Positions 34,573 through 43,061 of a DNA stretch of 64,000 nt are shown piece by piece; position 1 is the stretch's first letter; the number at the start of each line of letters is the position of its first letter. The DNA lies in the NCBI GenBank assembly GCA_934486635.1, contig CAKSPZ010000001.1, positions 124,001 to 188,000 of the forward strand. Reading direction: 5' to 3'. The notes under the pieces are model-generated. The model did not search any database. It worked only from the letters and a program-made list of their open reading frames with translations, and was not told the DNA's origin. The translations under genes and the position numbers were made by a program. Source of the DNA: an uncultured Eubacteriales bacterium (GTDB lineage: Bacteria > Bacillota > Clostridia > Oscillospirales > Acutalibacteraceae).

Positions 34573-36555
34573 ATGAATAAAAATGAAGCAATAAAAATAG
34601 CAGAAGATTTAAAAAAGCAAATAAATTATCATAACAAAAAGTATTATGAAGAAGATGCACCTGAAATATCTGATTATGATTACGACATGTTGTTAAGACG
34701 TCTTGAAAGTATAGAAGCTAAATTTCCAGAGATAGTAACTGAAGATTCACCAACTCAAAAAGTAGGTGGCTCTGCAGCAGATAAATTTAAACCCGTGGAA
34801 CATGTGGTTGTTATGGAAAGTTTACATGATTCTTTTTCGCATGATGAATTAAGAGATTTTGACAGGCGGGTGAAAACACTTTTAAATAATGTGAATTATG
34901 TAGTAGAACCTAAGGTAGATGGGCTATCAGTATCCGCTGAGTATATAAACGGTGTTTTTGTCAGAGGGTCTACAAGAGGCGATGGGGTAATTGGTGAGGA
35001 CATTACTGAGAATTTAAGAACAATAAAAACTTTACCAATGCATTTAAATGAAGATATTCCCTTTATTGAGGTTCGTGGCGAAGTTTATATGTCAAATGAA
35101 AATTTTTTATCATTAGTAAAAGAACAAGAGTTAAATGAAGAAAAACCGTTTAAGAATCCTAGGAATGCAGCAGCTGGGTCTTTAAGGCAAAAAGATGCAA
35201 AAATAACAAAAAAACGTAATTTAGATATAATTATGTTCAATATACAAAGAGTAGAAGGGAAAAATATATCTGGACATAAAGAATCCCTTGATTACCTTAA
35301 AAAGTTAGGTTTTAACGTATCTGCGACTTACAATATATTTAATAATATAGATGACGTAATAAATGAAATAGAGCGTTTGGGCGAAACAAGAAATGAATTT
35401 CCATTTGCTATTGATGGAGCTGTTGTTAAAGTAGATTCATTTGAACAACGGAAAAAACTTGGAAGTACTGCAAAGTTTCCAAAATGGGCGGAAGCTTTTA
35501 AATATCCTCCTGAGGAAAAAGAAACTAAGCTTTTATCAATAGAAGTAAATGTGGGCAGAACAGGAGCTTTAACCCCTACAGCGATTTTTGAACCAATACA
35601 ATTAGCAGGGACTACAGTTAGTAGGGCTGTTTTACACAATGAAGATATGATACATGAAAAAGATATAAGAATTGGGGATAACATTATTGTAAGAAAAGCC
35701 GGAGAAATAATTCCTGAGGTTGTTGCAGTTAAAAACCATAATAGTGATTCAGTTGAATTTAAGATGCCTTCATACTGTCCTTCTTGTGGAGCTAAAATTA
35801 TAAAAGAAGAAGGTGAAGTCGTTATAAGGTGTACAAACACACAATGTCCGGCTCAACTTCTAAGGCATTTAATTCATTTTGTATCAAGAGATGCTATGGA
35901 TATAGAAGGTTTAGGACCAGCTGTTTTAGAACAATTAGTTGATAATAATTTGATTTTGTCTCCGGTGGATATTTATCATTTGGAAAAAGAAAAATTAGTT
36001 TCTCTTGAACGAATGGGTGAGAAATCTGCAGATAATTTATTAAGTGCAATAGAAAAATCAAAAAGTAGAGAGTTTTATAGGTTTATTTATGCGCTTGGAA
36101 TAAGACATATAGGAAAAGGTGCTGCCAAGATTTTAGTGGAGAGGTTTCCTAATATTGAAAGTATATATAATGCGAAAGTTGAGGATATGTCTGCTATTGA
36201 TGGGTTCGGGGATATTATGGCTCAAAGTGTTTTTGATTACTTTTCTATTAATGAAAACAGAGATTTAATTAATAAATTATCTGAATGTGGTTTAAATATG
36301 AAGGCAGAAAAAAAATCAATAGGAAGTATCTTTATGGGTAAAACCTTTGTATTAACCGGAACTTTACCTACTTATACTAGGCAACAAGCAGCTAAAATAA
36401 TTGAAGATAATGGTGGAAAAGTATCAAGTAGTGTTTCAAAAAAAACAGATTTTGTTTTAGCCGGTGAGGATGCCGGGAGCAAGTTAATTAAAGCACAAAA
36501 TTTAGGTGTGAATATTATTTCTGAAGAGGATTTTTTGAAAATGTATAATCAATAA
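34573..36555 (+). CDS. ligA: NAD+-dependent DNA ligase
   Basis: The 660-residue ligase has the N-terminal Ia domain (YYEEDAPEISDYDYD), the adenylated Lys in EPKVDGLS (Lys114), RGDGVIGEDIT, the OB fold, a four-Cys zinc finger (CPSCGAK and CTNTQCPAQ), helix-hairpin-helix repeats and a C-terminal BRCT domain (MGKTFVLTGTLP). It seals nicks during replication and repair and is usually essential. A very strong hairpin follows. Confidence 0.97.
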   Translation: MNKNEAIKIAEDLKKQINYHNKKYYEEDAPEISDYDYDMLLRRLESIEAKFPEIVTEDSPTQKVGGSAADKFKPVEHVVVMESLHDSFSHDELRDFDRRVKTLLNNVNYVVEPKVDGLSVSAEYINGVFVRGSTRGDGVIGEDITENLRTIKTLPMHLNEDIPFIEVRGEVYMSNENFLSLVKEQELNEEKPFKNPRNAAAGSLRQKDAKITKKRNLDIIMFNIQRVEGKNISGHKESLDYLKKLGFNVSATYNIFNNIDDVINEIERLGETRNEFPFAIDGAVVKVDSFEQRKKLGSTAKFPKWAEAFKYPPEEKETKLLSIEVNVGRTGALTPTAIFEPIQLAGTTVSRAVLHNEDMIHEKDIRIGDNIIVRKAGEIIPEVVAVKNHNSDSVEFKMPSYCPSCGAKIIKEEGEVVIRCTNTQCPAQLLRHLIHFVSRDAMDIEGLGPAVLEQLVDNNLILSPVDIYHLEKEKLVSLERMGEKSADNLLSAIEKSKSREFYRFIYALGIRHIGKGAAKILVERFPNIESIYNAKVEDMSAIDGFGDIMAQSVFDYFSINENRDLINKLSECGLNMKAEKKSIGSIFMGKTFVLTGTLPTYTRQQAAKIIEDNGGKVSSSVSKKTDFVLAGEDAGSKLIKAQNLGVNIISEEDFLKMYNQ

Positions 36556-36573
36556 TTATTTATAATTTTTATA

Positions 36574-36618
36574 CTAGCGGGGGCCGCGCGATATAGTGCG
36601 GCCCCCGCTAGCTTTTTT
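36574..36618 (+). terminator. Very GC-rich terminator after ligA
   Basis: CTAGCGGGGGCCGC (36574-36587) pairs perfectly with its complement at 36598-36611, with eight T following. Nearly all stem pairs are G-C, striking in this AT-rich DNA. The loop GCGATATAGT nearly equals the loop of the hairpin at 7924. Confidence 0.88.
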
Positions 36619-36679
36619 TTTAGCTTGGTTCTAAATGTTTTATGTTGTCCATATTATTAGTACAAAGGAGGACAAAGGT

Positions 36680-37669
36680 ATGGATGAAAAATATAATCAG
36701 GCAATAGAATCTTTGTGTACGGATTTATATAATGTATTAAAAAAAGTATCACCGCAATTACAGTACAATATAAGAGAAATTTGTTTAAGGGTAGAAAAAC
36801 CAATTATTGTTATGTCTAATAAAGGTTTTTTCTTTGTATGTAAAAATGGGAAATTAACTAAAAATATTAATTTCCCGTTAAAGATAGTTTCTAAACAAGA
36901 AATACAGGATAGTATGAAAATAATGTGTGAGCATTCTGTTTATTGTTATAATGATGAAATTAAAAACGGCTTTTTAACAATAAAAGGTGGACATAGGGTC
37001 GGTATTTGTGGAACAGCTGTTATTAAAGAAAATACCATCGAAAATGTTAGGGATATATCTACTCTTAATATTAGAATTGCAAGGCAAATAAAATATATAG
37101 CTGATGAGTTTTTATCAAGTATTAATTATAAATTTAGAGGGATTGTTGTGGCAGGAGTTCCTGCAAGCGGGAAAACTACAGTTTTACGTGAGGTTGCAAG
37201 AAATTTGTCTTTAAGAGGAAACAAAGTAAGTGTTATAGATGAACGTAATGAATTTTCGGGGACGTATTCAGGTATGGCACAGAATGATTTAGGCTTTTGC
37301 GATATTTTAAATGGATATCCAAAAGCGGAAGGATTAATACAATCAATTAGAGCTTTGTCACCGGATATTATAGTTTGCGATGAGGTCGGTGGGGAAAAGG
37401 ATGTATTAGCAATTAATCAAGCGGTTTATGCTGGGGTAAGACTTGTTGTTGGGATGCATGCAGGAAATATAGATGAGTTTTTAAAAAGAAAACAATGTAT
37501 GAATGTTTTAAAAACAGGTGCTTTTGATACTTTACTGATGATGACATCCAAAAATGAGCCAGGTAAAATTTCAGGAATATATAAGGTGAGTGATAATATT
37601 GATAAAATTGACAGGGTCGATACTATTAATACTTTCATCAACTGTAATGGGATACATGATATCGCATAG
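36680..37669 (+). CDS. spoIIIAA: Stage III sporulation protein AA (ATPase)
   Basis: The 329-residue protein is a secretion-type ATPase: Walker A GVPASGKTT, IDERNEFSGTY, DIIVCDEVGGEKD as Walker B, and the N-terminal region with KGGHRVGICGTAV found in SpoIIIAA. It is the cytoplasmic ATPase of the SpoIIIA-SpoIIQ channel between mother cell and forespore. The ATG at 36680 follows AAAGGAGG; the longer frame from 36635 lacks a ribosome site. It leads the complete eight-gene operon and overlaps spoIIIAB by 80 bp. Confidence 0.96.
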   Translation: MDEKYNQAIESLCTDLYNVLKKVSPQLQYNIREICLRVEKPIIVMSNKGFFFVCKNGKLTKNINFPLKIVSKQEIQDSMKIMCEHSVYCYNDEIKNGFLTIKGGHRVGICGTAVIKENTIENVRDISTLNIRIARQIKYIADEFLSSINYKFRGIVVAGVPASGKTTVLREVARNLSLRGNKVSVIDERNEFSGTYSGMAQNDLGFCDILNGYPKAEGLIQSIRALSPDIIVCDEVGGEKDVLAINQAVYAGVRLVVGMHAGNIDEFLKRKQCMNVLKTGAFDTLLMMTSKNEPGKISGIYKVSDNIDKIDRVDTINTFINCNGIHDIA

Positions 37670-38105
37670 ATTGTCTGTGAGAGTAAGGTTTTTACAGCAA
37701 TATTTGCAATTTGTATCTTACGTTGAAACAGAAATTAGATATTCTAAAAAAATACTTTATGAAATTGTAAAAAATTATAACAATGAAAATGAGTTTAGCT
37801 ATTTTTTAACAGATGTCTGTATGAATGTTGAAAGTTCAATTTCTTTTGATAAGTCTTGGATAAAATCTGTACATAGTTTACCAAAATCTTATGGGCTGTT
37901 AAGCCAGGATATTGAAATGCTTTGTAATTTTGGAAAAGAACTTGGAAATACAGACATAGATGGGCAAATTTCATTTTGTAATGTAAATAAAAGTTTGATA
38001 AGTATGATGCTGGAAAATGCAAAAGATGAAAAAAATAAAAAAAGTAAATTGTATTTTATGTTGGGAAGTTCTTTAGGATTATGCATTACAATAATGCTTT
38101 TATAA
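37590..38105 (+). CDS. spoIIIAB: Stage III sporulation protein AB
   Basis: The 171-residue protein starts with a membrane segment (LIKLTGSILLILSSTVMGYMI) as in SpoIIIAB, has the conserved region around RFLQQYLQFVSYVETEIRYS, and ends in a second hydrophobic segment (FMLGSSLGLCITIMLL). It resembles GspF-type membrane platform proteins of secretion systems. The start is GTG at 37590 after AAGG, within the 3' end of spoIIIAA, giving an unusually long 80-bp overlap in a different frame. Confidence 0.93.
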   Translation: MIILIKLTGSILLILSSTVMGYMISHRLSVRVRFLQQYLQFVSYVETEIRYSKKILYEIVKNYNNENEFSYFLTDVCMNVESSISFDKSWIKSVHSLPKSYGLLSQDIEMLCNFGKELGNTDIDGQISFCNVNKSLISMMLENAKDEKNKKSKLYFMLGSSLGLCITIMLL

Positions 38106-38183
38106 AATTGCGTTTAGATTTAAAAGAATGGAGGGAGCATAAGGCTTTTAAGATATTGTTAAAAAAGCTGTAAATGCAAAAAA

Positions 38184-38378
38184 ATGGATATTGATTTGAT
38201 TTTTAAGATAGCTGCAATAGGAATTATTGTTGCAGTATTGAATCAAGTTCTTATAAGGTCAGGAAGAGAAGAACAGGCAATGATGACTACTCTTGCGGGA
38301 CTTATTGTTGTTTTAATGATGGTGGTTAAAGAAATAGAAATATTGTTCCGGACAATAAAATCAGTTTTTGGGTTGTAG
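38184..38378 (+). CDS. spoIIIAC: Stage III sporulation protein AC
   Basis: The 64-residue membrane protein matches SpoIIIAC closely (DLIFKIAAIGIIVAVLNQVL, then RSGREEQAMMTTLAG). Two membrane helices are visible. It forms part of the mother-cell side of the channel. The ribosome site before ATG 38184 is poor; a GGAGGG at about 38131 is more than 50 nt away, so translation may depend on coupling. Confidence 0.95.
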   Translation: MDIDLIFKIAAIGIIVAVLNQVLIRSGREEQAMMTTLAGLIVVLMMVVKEIEILFRTIKSVFGL

Positions 38379-38383
38379 ATATT

Positions 38384-38773
38384 ATGAATATTATGGCTTT
38401 GATAGCGGTTGCTATTGTTGCAAGTATAATCTCTGTAATGATAAAAAAATATAATCCGGAATATTCGATGTTGATTAGTATTGTAGCAGGTGTTTTTATA
38501 TTGTATATGATAATGTCAGAGCTTACCCCTGCTATTAATAAAATAAATAATTTAATTTCATCAAGTGGAATTTCGTTTGAACATGCAAAAGTTCTGTTTA
38601 AAGCTTTGGGAGTGTGTTTTTTAGTCCAATTTGCCTCAGACTCGTGTAATGATGCTGGAGAAAATGCACTTGCTTCAAAAATAGATCTTGCTGGAAAAGT
38701 TATAGTAATAGGACTGTCGTTACCATTATTTGAAGAAGTTATAAAAATTGTTTCAGGACTTTTAGGAGGATAA
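38384..38773 (+). CDS. spoIIIAD: Stage III sporulation protein AD
   Basis: The 129-residue protein has three to four membrane helices and the SpoIIIAD pattern KYNPEYSMLISIVAGVFIL, followed by FASDSCNDAGENALASKIDLAGK. It starts 5 bp after spoIIIAC and ends 1 bp before spoIIIAE, in line with coupled translation. It is thought to belong to the channel base. Confidence 0.95.
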   Translation: MNIMALIAVAIVASIISVMIKKYNPEYSMLISIVAGVFILYMIMSELTPAINKINNLISSSGISFEHAKVLFKALGVCFLVQFASDSCNDAGENALASKIDLAGKVIVIGLSLPLFEEVIKIVSGLLGG

Positions 38774-38774
38774 T

Positions 38775-39917
38775 ATGAAAAAAATATTGTGTATTATTTT
38801 TTTTATTTATATTATTACCCCCAATAATTTAGTTTTGGCTAAAGAAAATATTTACGATGAAAAAATATATAATGAACAATTTAACAATAGCGGTGCGGAT
38901 AAATTATTTGATAAGTTACCACAAAATGTAAAAGATTCATTTGATAGTATAGGTGTTGACAATAATAATTTTAACAATCTTATGGACATTTCTTTAGAAT
39001 CAATATTTAAAAATATTTTAGATACAGCAAAAAAAACAGCCCCAGGACCGATAAAATCAATAAGTATGATATTAGCCGTTATACTTTTAAATGCTATTTT
39101 TAATGCCATTAAAATGTCTTTAAAGGATGAATCTTTGTCCACTGTTTTGGGAGTTGTTAGTACGCTTTGTATTTGCATGATAATTATAAGACCAATTGTT
39201 AATTTTATAGTAAAAGTGTCATCGATAATAAAAGGGATAACCGCTTTTTTATTTTGCTACATACCAGTTATGGTTGGAATTATGATAGCATCAGGGCAAG
39301 CAATATCTTCAGCAGCGTTTAGTTCTATGATGATAGCTTTGGGTGAAATAATAACACAGGTATCATCAGGTTTTTTAGTTCCACTTTTAAATGTATTTTT
39401 AACAATTAGTATTACATGTGCAATATCTCCACGATTCAATTTTTCAGGAATATGTGAACTTTTTTCAAAAGTAATAAAATGGGTTTTAGGTTTTATAATG
39501 ACAGTGTTCTCCGGGTTATTAAGCGTGAAAAGTTTAATAGGTTCAACTGTAGATAATGTTAATAGCAAAACAATGAAATTCGTTTTAAGCAGTTTTGTTC
39601 CCATAGTGGGAAGTGCATTGGGAGATGCATTTTCAACAATACAAGGTTGTGTAAAGTTATTAAAATCCGGAATAGGAGCATTTTTTATTATAGCAGTTGG
39701 TTTTATTTTTTTACCGGTAATTATTGAATGTATCATATGGATGTTTTCTTTAAATATATGTGCTGCTGCAGGAGACGTTTTTGAGTTGTCTACGATATCA
39801 AAACTTTTAAAAAATATTGAAAAAGTTGTTAGTACATTAATGGCCGTAATTCTATGTATAATGGCTGTACTTATTATATCTACCGTTGTTGTTGTAACGT
39901 TAAACGGAGGAACATAA
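38775..39917 (+). CDS. spoIIIAE: Stage III sporulation protein AE
   Basis: The 380-residue protein has a cleavable signal peptide (ending LVLAKE), an external region of about 60 residues, and then six to eight membrane helices with the family segments FCYIPVMVGIMIASGQ, SSGFLVPLLNVFLTISI and GALGDAFSTIQGC-like sequence. SpoIIIAE is the large membrane component of the channel. It shares its stop codon region with the next gene (TAATG). Confidence 0.95.
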   Translation: MKKILCIIFFIYIITPNNLVLAKENIYDEKIYNEQFNNSGADKLFDKLPQNVKDSFDSIGVDNNNFNNLMDISLESIFKNILDTAKKTAPGPIKSISMILAVILLNAIFNAIKMSLKDESLSTVLGVVSTLCICMIIIRPIVNFIVKVSSIIKGITAFLFCYIPVMVGIMIASGQAISSAAFSSMMIALGEIITQVSSGFLVPLLNVFLTISITCAISPRFNFSGICELFSKVIKWVLGFIMTVFSGLLSVKSLIGSTVDNVNSKTMKFVLSSFVPIVGSALGDAFSTIQGCVKLLKSGIGAFFIIAVGFIFLPVIIECIIWMFSLNICAAAGDVFELSTISKLLKNIEKVVSTLMAVILCIMAVLIISTVVVVTLNGGT

Positions 39918-40396
39918 TGAATGGAATTAAATCATGGGCAATGATAATTTGTTTCGTTTCTGTTATTTGCACTATTGTCGAAATGATGGTACCAAGTGGA
40001 AAAATGGAAAAAATGTTTAAATTAATAATTGGAATATTTATGTTGTGCTCAATATTAATACCACTTAAAAATACTATTTCTAATATAAGTTTCGACGTCA
40101 AAAAAAGCAAAAATTTTATTAAGGATGAAAGTAAACTAAAAGATATTATAGATAATCAAACAGAAACAACCGCTAAAGAAAATATAAAAAGTATAATAAA
40201 AAATTTCTTAGATGCAAAGGATATTAAACCAGAAAAAATTAACATAATTATGGATACAAAACAGGACAACTGCATATCAATTAAAAAGATAGAAGTTTTT
40301 TTGGTAAGAGGTGATGAAAGTAAAAAAGATATGATAAAAAAAGAATTAGAACAGAAGTTTGAAATAAAAACTGATGTTATTGTCGGGAGTGGATGA
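39917..40396 (+). CDS. spoIIIAF: Stage III sporulation protein AF
   Basis: The 159-residue protein has two N-terminal membrane helices (AMIICFVSVICTIVEMMV and LIIGIFMLCSILIPL) and a C-terminal soluble domain with KINIIMDTKQDNCISIKKIEV, matching SpoIIIAF, whose domain resembles ring-building modules. ATG 39917 overlaps the spoIIIAE stop and follows GGAGG; the frame's extension to 39854 lies inside spoIIIAE. Confidence 0.93.
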   Translation: MNGIKSWAMIICFVSVICTIVEMMVPSGKMEKMFKLIIGIFMLCSILIPLKNTISNISFDVKKSKNFIKDESKLKDIIDNQTETTAKENIKSIIKNFLDAKDIKPEKINIIMDTKQDNCISIKKIEVFLVRGDESKKDMIKKELEQKFEIKTDVIVGSG

Positions 40397-40403
40397 ATTT
40401 TTA

Positions 40404-40964
40404 ATGGATAAAAATAGGAAAAATTCAAAAATACAAGATTTATTGCTAAAAGATAAATTTAGGAAAAGTATAATTGTTTTGGGAATTTTAGGAATTGTTC
40501 TTATATTTTTTTCAGGCTTTTTTAAAAGCACAAATAAAAATAATAAAAAAAATAATGATGATTACAGCACACAAAGTTATGTTGCGCATCTTGAAATGAG
40601 TTTAAGAGATATGATTTCAAGTATAAAAGGTGCAGGCAATACCAGGGTTTTAGTTACATTGGAAAATACAGAAGAGACTGTTTATGCAACAGAAGAAAAG
40701 AAAAATAAACAAGCAACTGAAGATAAATCTGAGGGGCAGATGAGTAAAAAAAGGGAGAGTGATGATTGTGAAAAAAAATATATAACAGTGAGAGACGCTG
40801 ATGGAACAGAACGTGCATTATCAGTTACTCAAATACAACCAACCGTCAAAGGTGTGGTAGTGGTATGTGAAGGTGGAGATGACCCTCAGGTACAGCAAAG
40901 AGTAACTGACGCTATAAAAACTGCACTTAATATTACTTCAAAAAGAGTTTATGTAACAAAATAA
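40404..40964 (+). CDS. spoIIIAG: Stage III sporulation protein AG
   Basis: The 186-residue protein has one membrane helix (IIVLGILGIVLIFFSGFF) and a ring-building domain with SSIKGAGNTRVLVTLENTEETVYATE and KGVVVVCEGGDDPQVQQRV, the SpoIIIAG signature. It forms a large ring in the space between the two membranes around the forespore. ATG 40404 is taken; an in-frame extension to 40374 lies in spoIIIAF. Confidence 0.95.
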   Translation: MDKNRKNSKIQDLLLKDKFRKSIIVLGILGIVLIFFSGFFKSTNKNNKKNNDDYSTQSYVAHLEMSLRDMISSIKGAGNTRVLVTLENTEETVYATEEKKNKQATEDKSEGQMSKKRESDDCEKKYITVRDADGTERALSVTQIQPTVKGVVVVCEGGDDPQVQQRVTDAIKTALNITSKRVYVTK

Positions 40965-40993
40965 TTTATTAAATTAGTAGGAGGAAAAATATT

Positions 40994-41557
40994 ATGGGTT
41001 TTGGAAAAAGACAACTTATCTTAGCGGCATTAGTTTTAGCATTGGGAACAGCAGTTTATTTGAATTGGCAATTCTCTTCCAATAAAGATTTGATTGACGA
41101 AAATTCAATAACATCTACTAAAGAGTTAGGTGAGGCACAATTTGTAAATAATACTGCGTCAGAGGAAACAAAAGAAGAAAAAAAAGATGAAGAACCACAA
41201 AATTCTTCAGAGTATTTTTCTAAAGCAAAAAGTACTAGACAAAAAGCCAGAGATGAAGCAACAGAAATGATAAAAGAAATTCTGGAAGATGCAAAATCAT
41301 CTGAGGAAAATAAAAAAGAAGCTATAGAAAAGGCTTCTGAAGTAGCTAAACATATAGAACAAGAAGCTAATATAGAAAATCTTATTAAGGCTAAAGGTGT
41401 AACAGACTGTTTGGCTTTTATACAAAATGAAGAATGCAGTGTTGTGGTTGGCACAGGAGAAGCCTTAAATGAGAATTTAGCAGTAGCAATTAAAGATATA
41501 ATTTCAGGTCAAGGCGGGATTGCTCCAGATAAAATAAAAATTGTTGAGGCAAAATAG
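40994..41557 (+). CDS. spoIIIAH: Stage III sporulation protein AH
   Basis: The 187-residue protein begins MGFGKRQLILAALVLALG, one membrane helix, and has a helical, charged linker and the C-terminal ring-building domain (KGVTDCLAFIQNEECSVVVG). SpoIIIAH meets SpoIIQ across the intermembrane space. It closes the operon. The promoter of the nusB operon overlaps its stop codon. Confidence 0.95.
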   Translation: MGFGKRQLILAALVLALGTAVYLNWQFSSNKDLIDENSITSTKELGEAQFVNNTASEETKEEKKDEEPQNSSEYFSKAKSTRQKARDEATEMIKEILEDAKSSEENKKEAIEKASEVAKHIEQEANIENLIKAKGVTDCLAFIQNEECSVVVGTGEALNENLAVAIKDIISGQGGIAPDKIKIVEAK

Positions 41558-41558
41558 G

Positions 41559-41586
41559 TTGATTGTTTTTTATTTTATGATATACT
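41559..41586 (+). promoter_or_regulatory. Promoter of the nusB operon
   Basis: TTGATT (41559-41564) and TATACT (41581-41586) are 16 bp apart, with TGA before TATACT (extended -10). The start near 41593 gives a leader of about 115 nt, which contains the hairpin at 41658. Confidence 0.6.
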
Positions 41587-41657
41587 TATATTATACTAAA
41601 AAGTAATTGGACCATTATAACTTTATTATTTGTTTGCGTTTGCTTTGTGGTTATTTG

Positions 41658-41694
41658 CCCTTTACTTATTTTTAAGTAAAGGGTATTTTTTTTT
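41658..41694 (+). terminator. Terminator hairpin inside the nusB leader
   Basis: CCCTTTACTTA (41658-41668) pairs with TAAGTAAAGGG (41673-41683), loop TTTT, followed by nine T. It ends only 3 nt before the nusB ribosome site GGAGG. It can end spoIIIA transcripts, but since the nusB promoter lies upstream it also acts on nusB transcripts and may be an attenuator. Confidence 0.75.
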
Positions 41695-41707
41695 ATGGAG
41701 GTTTAAC

Positions 41708-42115
41708 ATGAATAGACATGAACAACGAGAATTAGTTTTTTTATTGACTTTTGAAAATATATTTACACAGTGCTCGTTAGAAGAAATAAAGGAAAACAAG
41801 CTTTTATTGGATGTATGCAATGAAAATGATTTTAATGATTTCGTTATAGGATATTTTAAGGGGATTACAGATAATTTAAGTGAAATCGATGAAATCATTG
41901 AAAGAAATTCATTAAAATGGGGTAAACATAGGTTATCAAAGGTAGCTACTGCAATTCTTAGGTTAGCTATATATGAAATGATTTATAGGGATGATATACC
42001 TACTAATGTTGCTATTAATGAAGCGGTTGAACTTTCTAAAAAATATGGTGCAGATAAGGAATCTGCTTTTATAAATGGTCTTTTAGGTGGTATAAGTCGG
42101 GAGATGGGTATCTAA
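41708..42115 (+). CDS. nusB: Transcription antitermination factor NusB
   Basis: The 135-residue all-helical protein starts MNRHEQRELVFLLTFE and has the family signature RLAIYEMIYRDDIPTNVAINEAVELSKKYG-type C-terminus, with NGLLGGI near the end. NusB with S10 (NusE) binds boxA RNA and allows full-length rRNA transcription. The ATG at 41708 follows GGAGG; the frame extends upstream into the terminator hairpin, which is not coding. It heads the nusB-to-nadK operon. Confidence 0.96.
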   Translation: MNRHEQRELVFLLTFENIFTQCSLEEIKENKLLLDVCNENDFNDFVIGYFKGITDNLSEIDEIIERNSLKWGKHRLSKVATAILRLAIYEMIYRDDIPTNVAINEAVELSKKYGADKESAFINGLLGGISREMGI

Positions 42116-42116
42116 A

Positions 42117-43061
42117 ATGCAAAGCGTTATGGGACTTGATACAAGTAATTATACTACATCGGTTGCGATTTATAGCGAAAATGGAGCATTGAATCAGTCA
42201 AAAAAATTATTACCGGTAAAAAAAGGTGAAAAAGGCTTAAGACAAAGTGATGCGGTGTTTCATCATGTTAATCAAATACCCCTGGTTTTTGATGATGTAA
42301 TGTCAAAAATAAATTGTGTACCGAGTGCAGTTGGTGTCTCATCGAAACCTCGCGATGAAAATGGTTCTTATATGCCGTGTTTTAATGTAGGTGTTTCCTT
42401 GGCTCGAGTTATATCAAGTCTTTTAAAAATACCTTACTTTGAATTTTCACATCAAGTTGGACACGTTACAGCTGCCTCATATTCAGCTAAAAGGTTGGAC
42501 TTATTAAAAAAAGAGTTTGTAGCATTTCATGTTTCAGGCGGTACGACAGAGGCTTTATTAGTAACTCCTGATAACGAAAATGTGATAAAAACTAAAATTA
42601 TTGCAAACACATTGGATCTTAATGCAGGACAATTAATAGACAGAACAGGGGTTATGTTGGGACTGGATTTTCCTGCTGGGACAGAACTTGAAAATTTAGC
42701 AATTAAGTATAATAAAACCTTTAATATAAAACCAACTTTAAAAGGATTTGATTGTTGCTTATCTGGAGTTGAGAATATGTGTAAAAAAATGATGCTTGAG
42801 AATCAAAACAAAGAAAAAATTTCAAGGTTTTGCATAGAATATATTAAGCTTACTTTAGATAAAATGTGTGAGTCTATATTAAATGAGTATGGCGATTTGC
42901 CGGTTTTATTTGCAGGCGGTGTAATGTCAAATTCAATAATTAAAAAATATTTGCAAGAAAAATATAATTCGGTGTTTGGAGAACCTAAATTTTCTTCAGA
43001 TAATGCTGCTGGAATAGCTGTTTTAACAGCAATAAAGTCAGGTGTATTAAATGAATATTAA
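42117..43061 (+). CDS. TsaD/Kae1-like paralogue (ASKHA family)
   Basis: The 314-residue protein has the TsaD-like fold: GLDTSNYTTSVAIY at the start, the metal-binding HxxxH in EFSHQVGHVTAA, FHVSGGTTEALLV, and FAGGVMSNSIIKKYLQ. It diverges from true TsaD in the N-terminal loops and is shorter than the usual ~335. TsaD proper makes the t6A tRNA modification with TsaB and TsaE, which are not here. Its place between nusB and xseA is a known clostridial arrangement for a second copy. Function of the paralogue is not established. Confidence 0.82.
   Translation: MQSVMGLDTSNYTTSVAIYSENGALNQSKKLLPVKKGEKGLRQSDAVFHHVNQIPLVFDDVMSKINCVPSAVGVSSKPRDENGSYMPCFNVGVSLARVISSLLKIPYFEFSHQVGHVTAASYSAKRLDLLKKEFVAFHVSGGTTEALLVTPDNENVIKTKIIANTLDLNAGQLIDRTGVMLGLDFPAGTELENLAIKYNKTFNIKPTLKGFDCCLSGVENMCKKMMLENQNKEKISRFCIEYIKLTLDKMCESILNEYGDLPVLFAGGVMSNSIIKKYLQEKYNSVFGEPKFSSDNAAGIAVLTAIKSGVLNEY

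Noticed and set aside
36631..36657. SigE promoter for spoIIIA (CTAAA with CATATTAT)
   Set aside because: The -10 fits, but the start would fall at the ribosome site itself; too weak to list as a feature.
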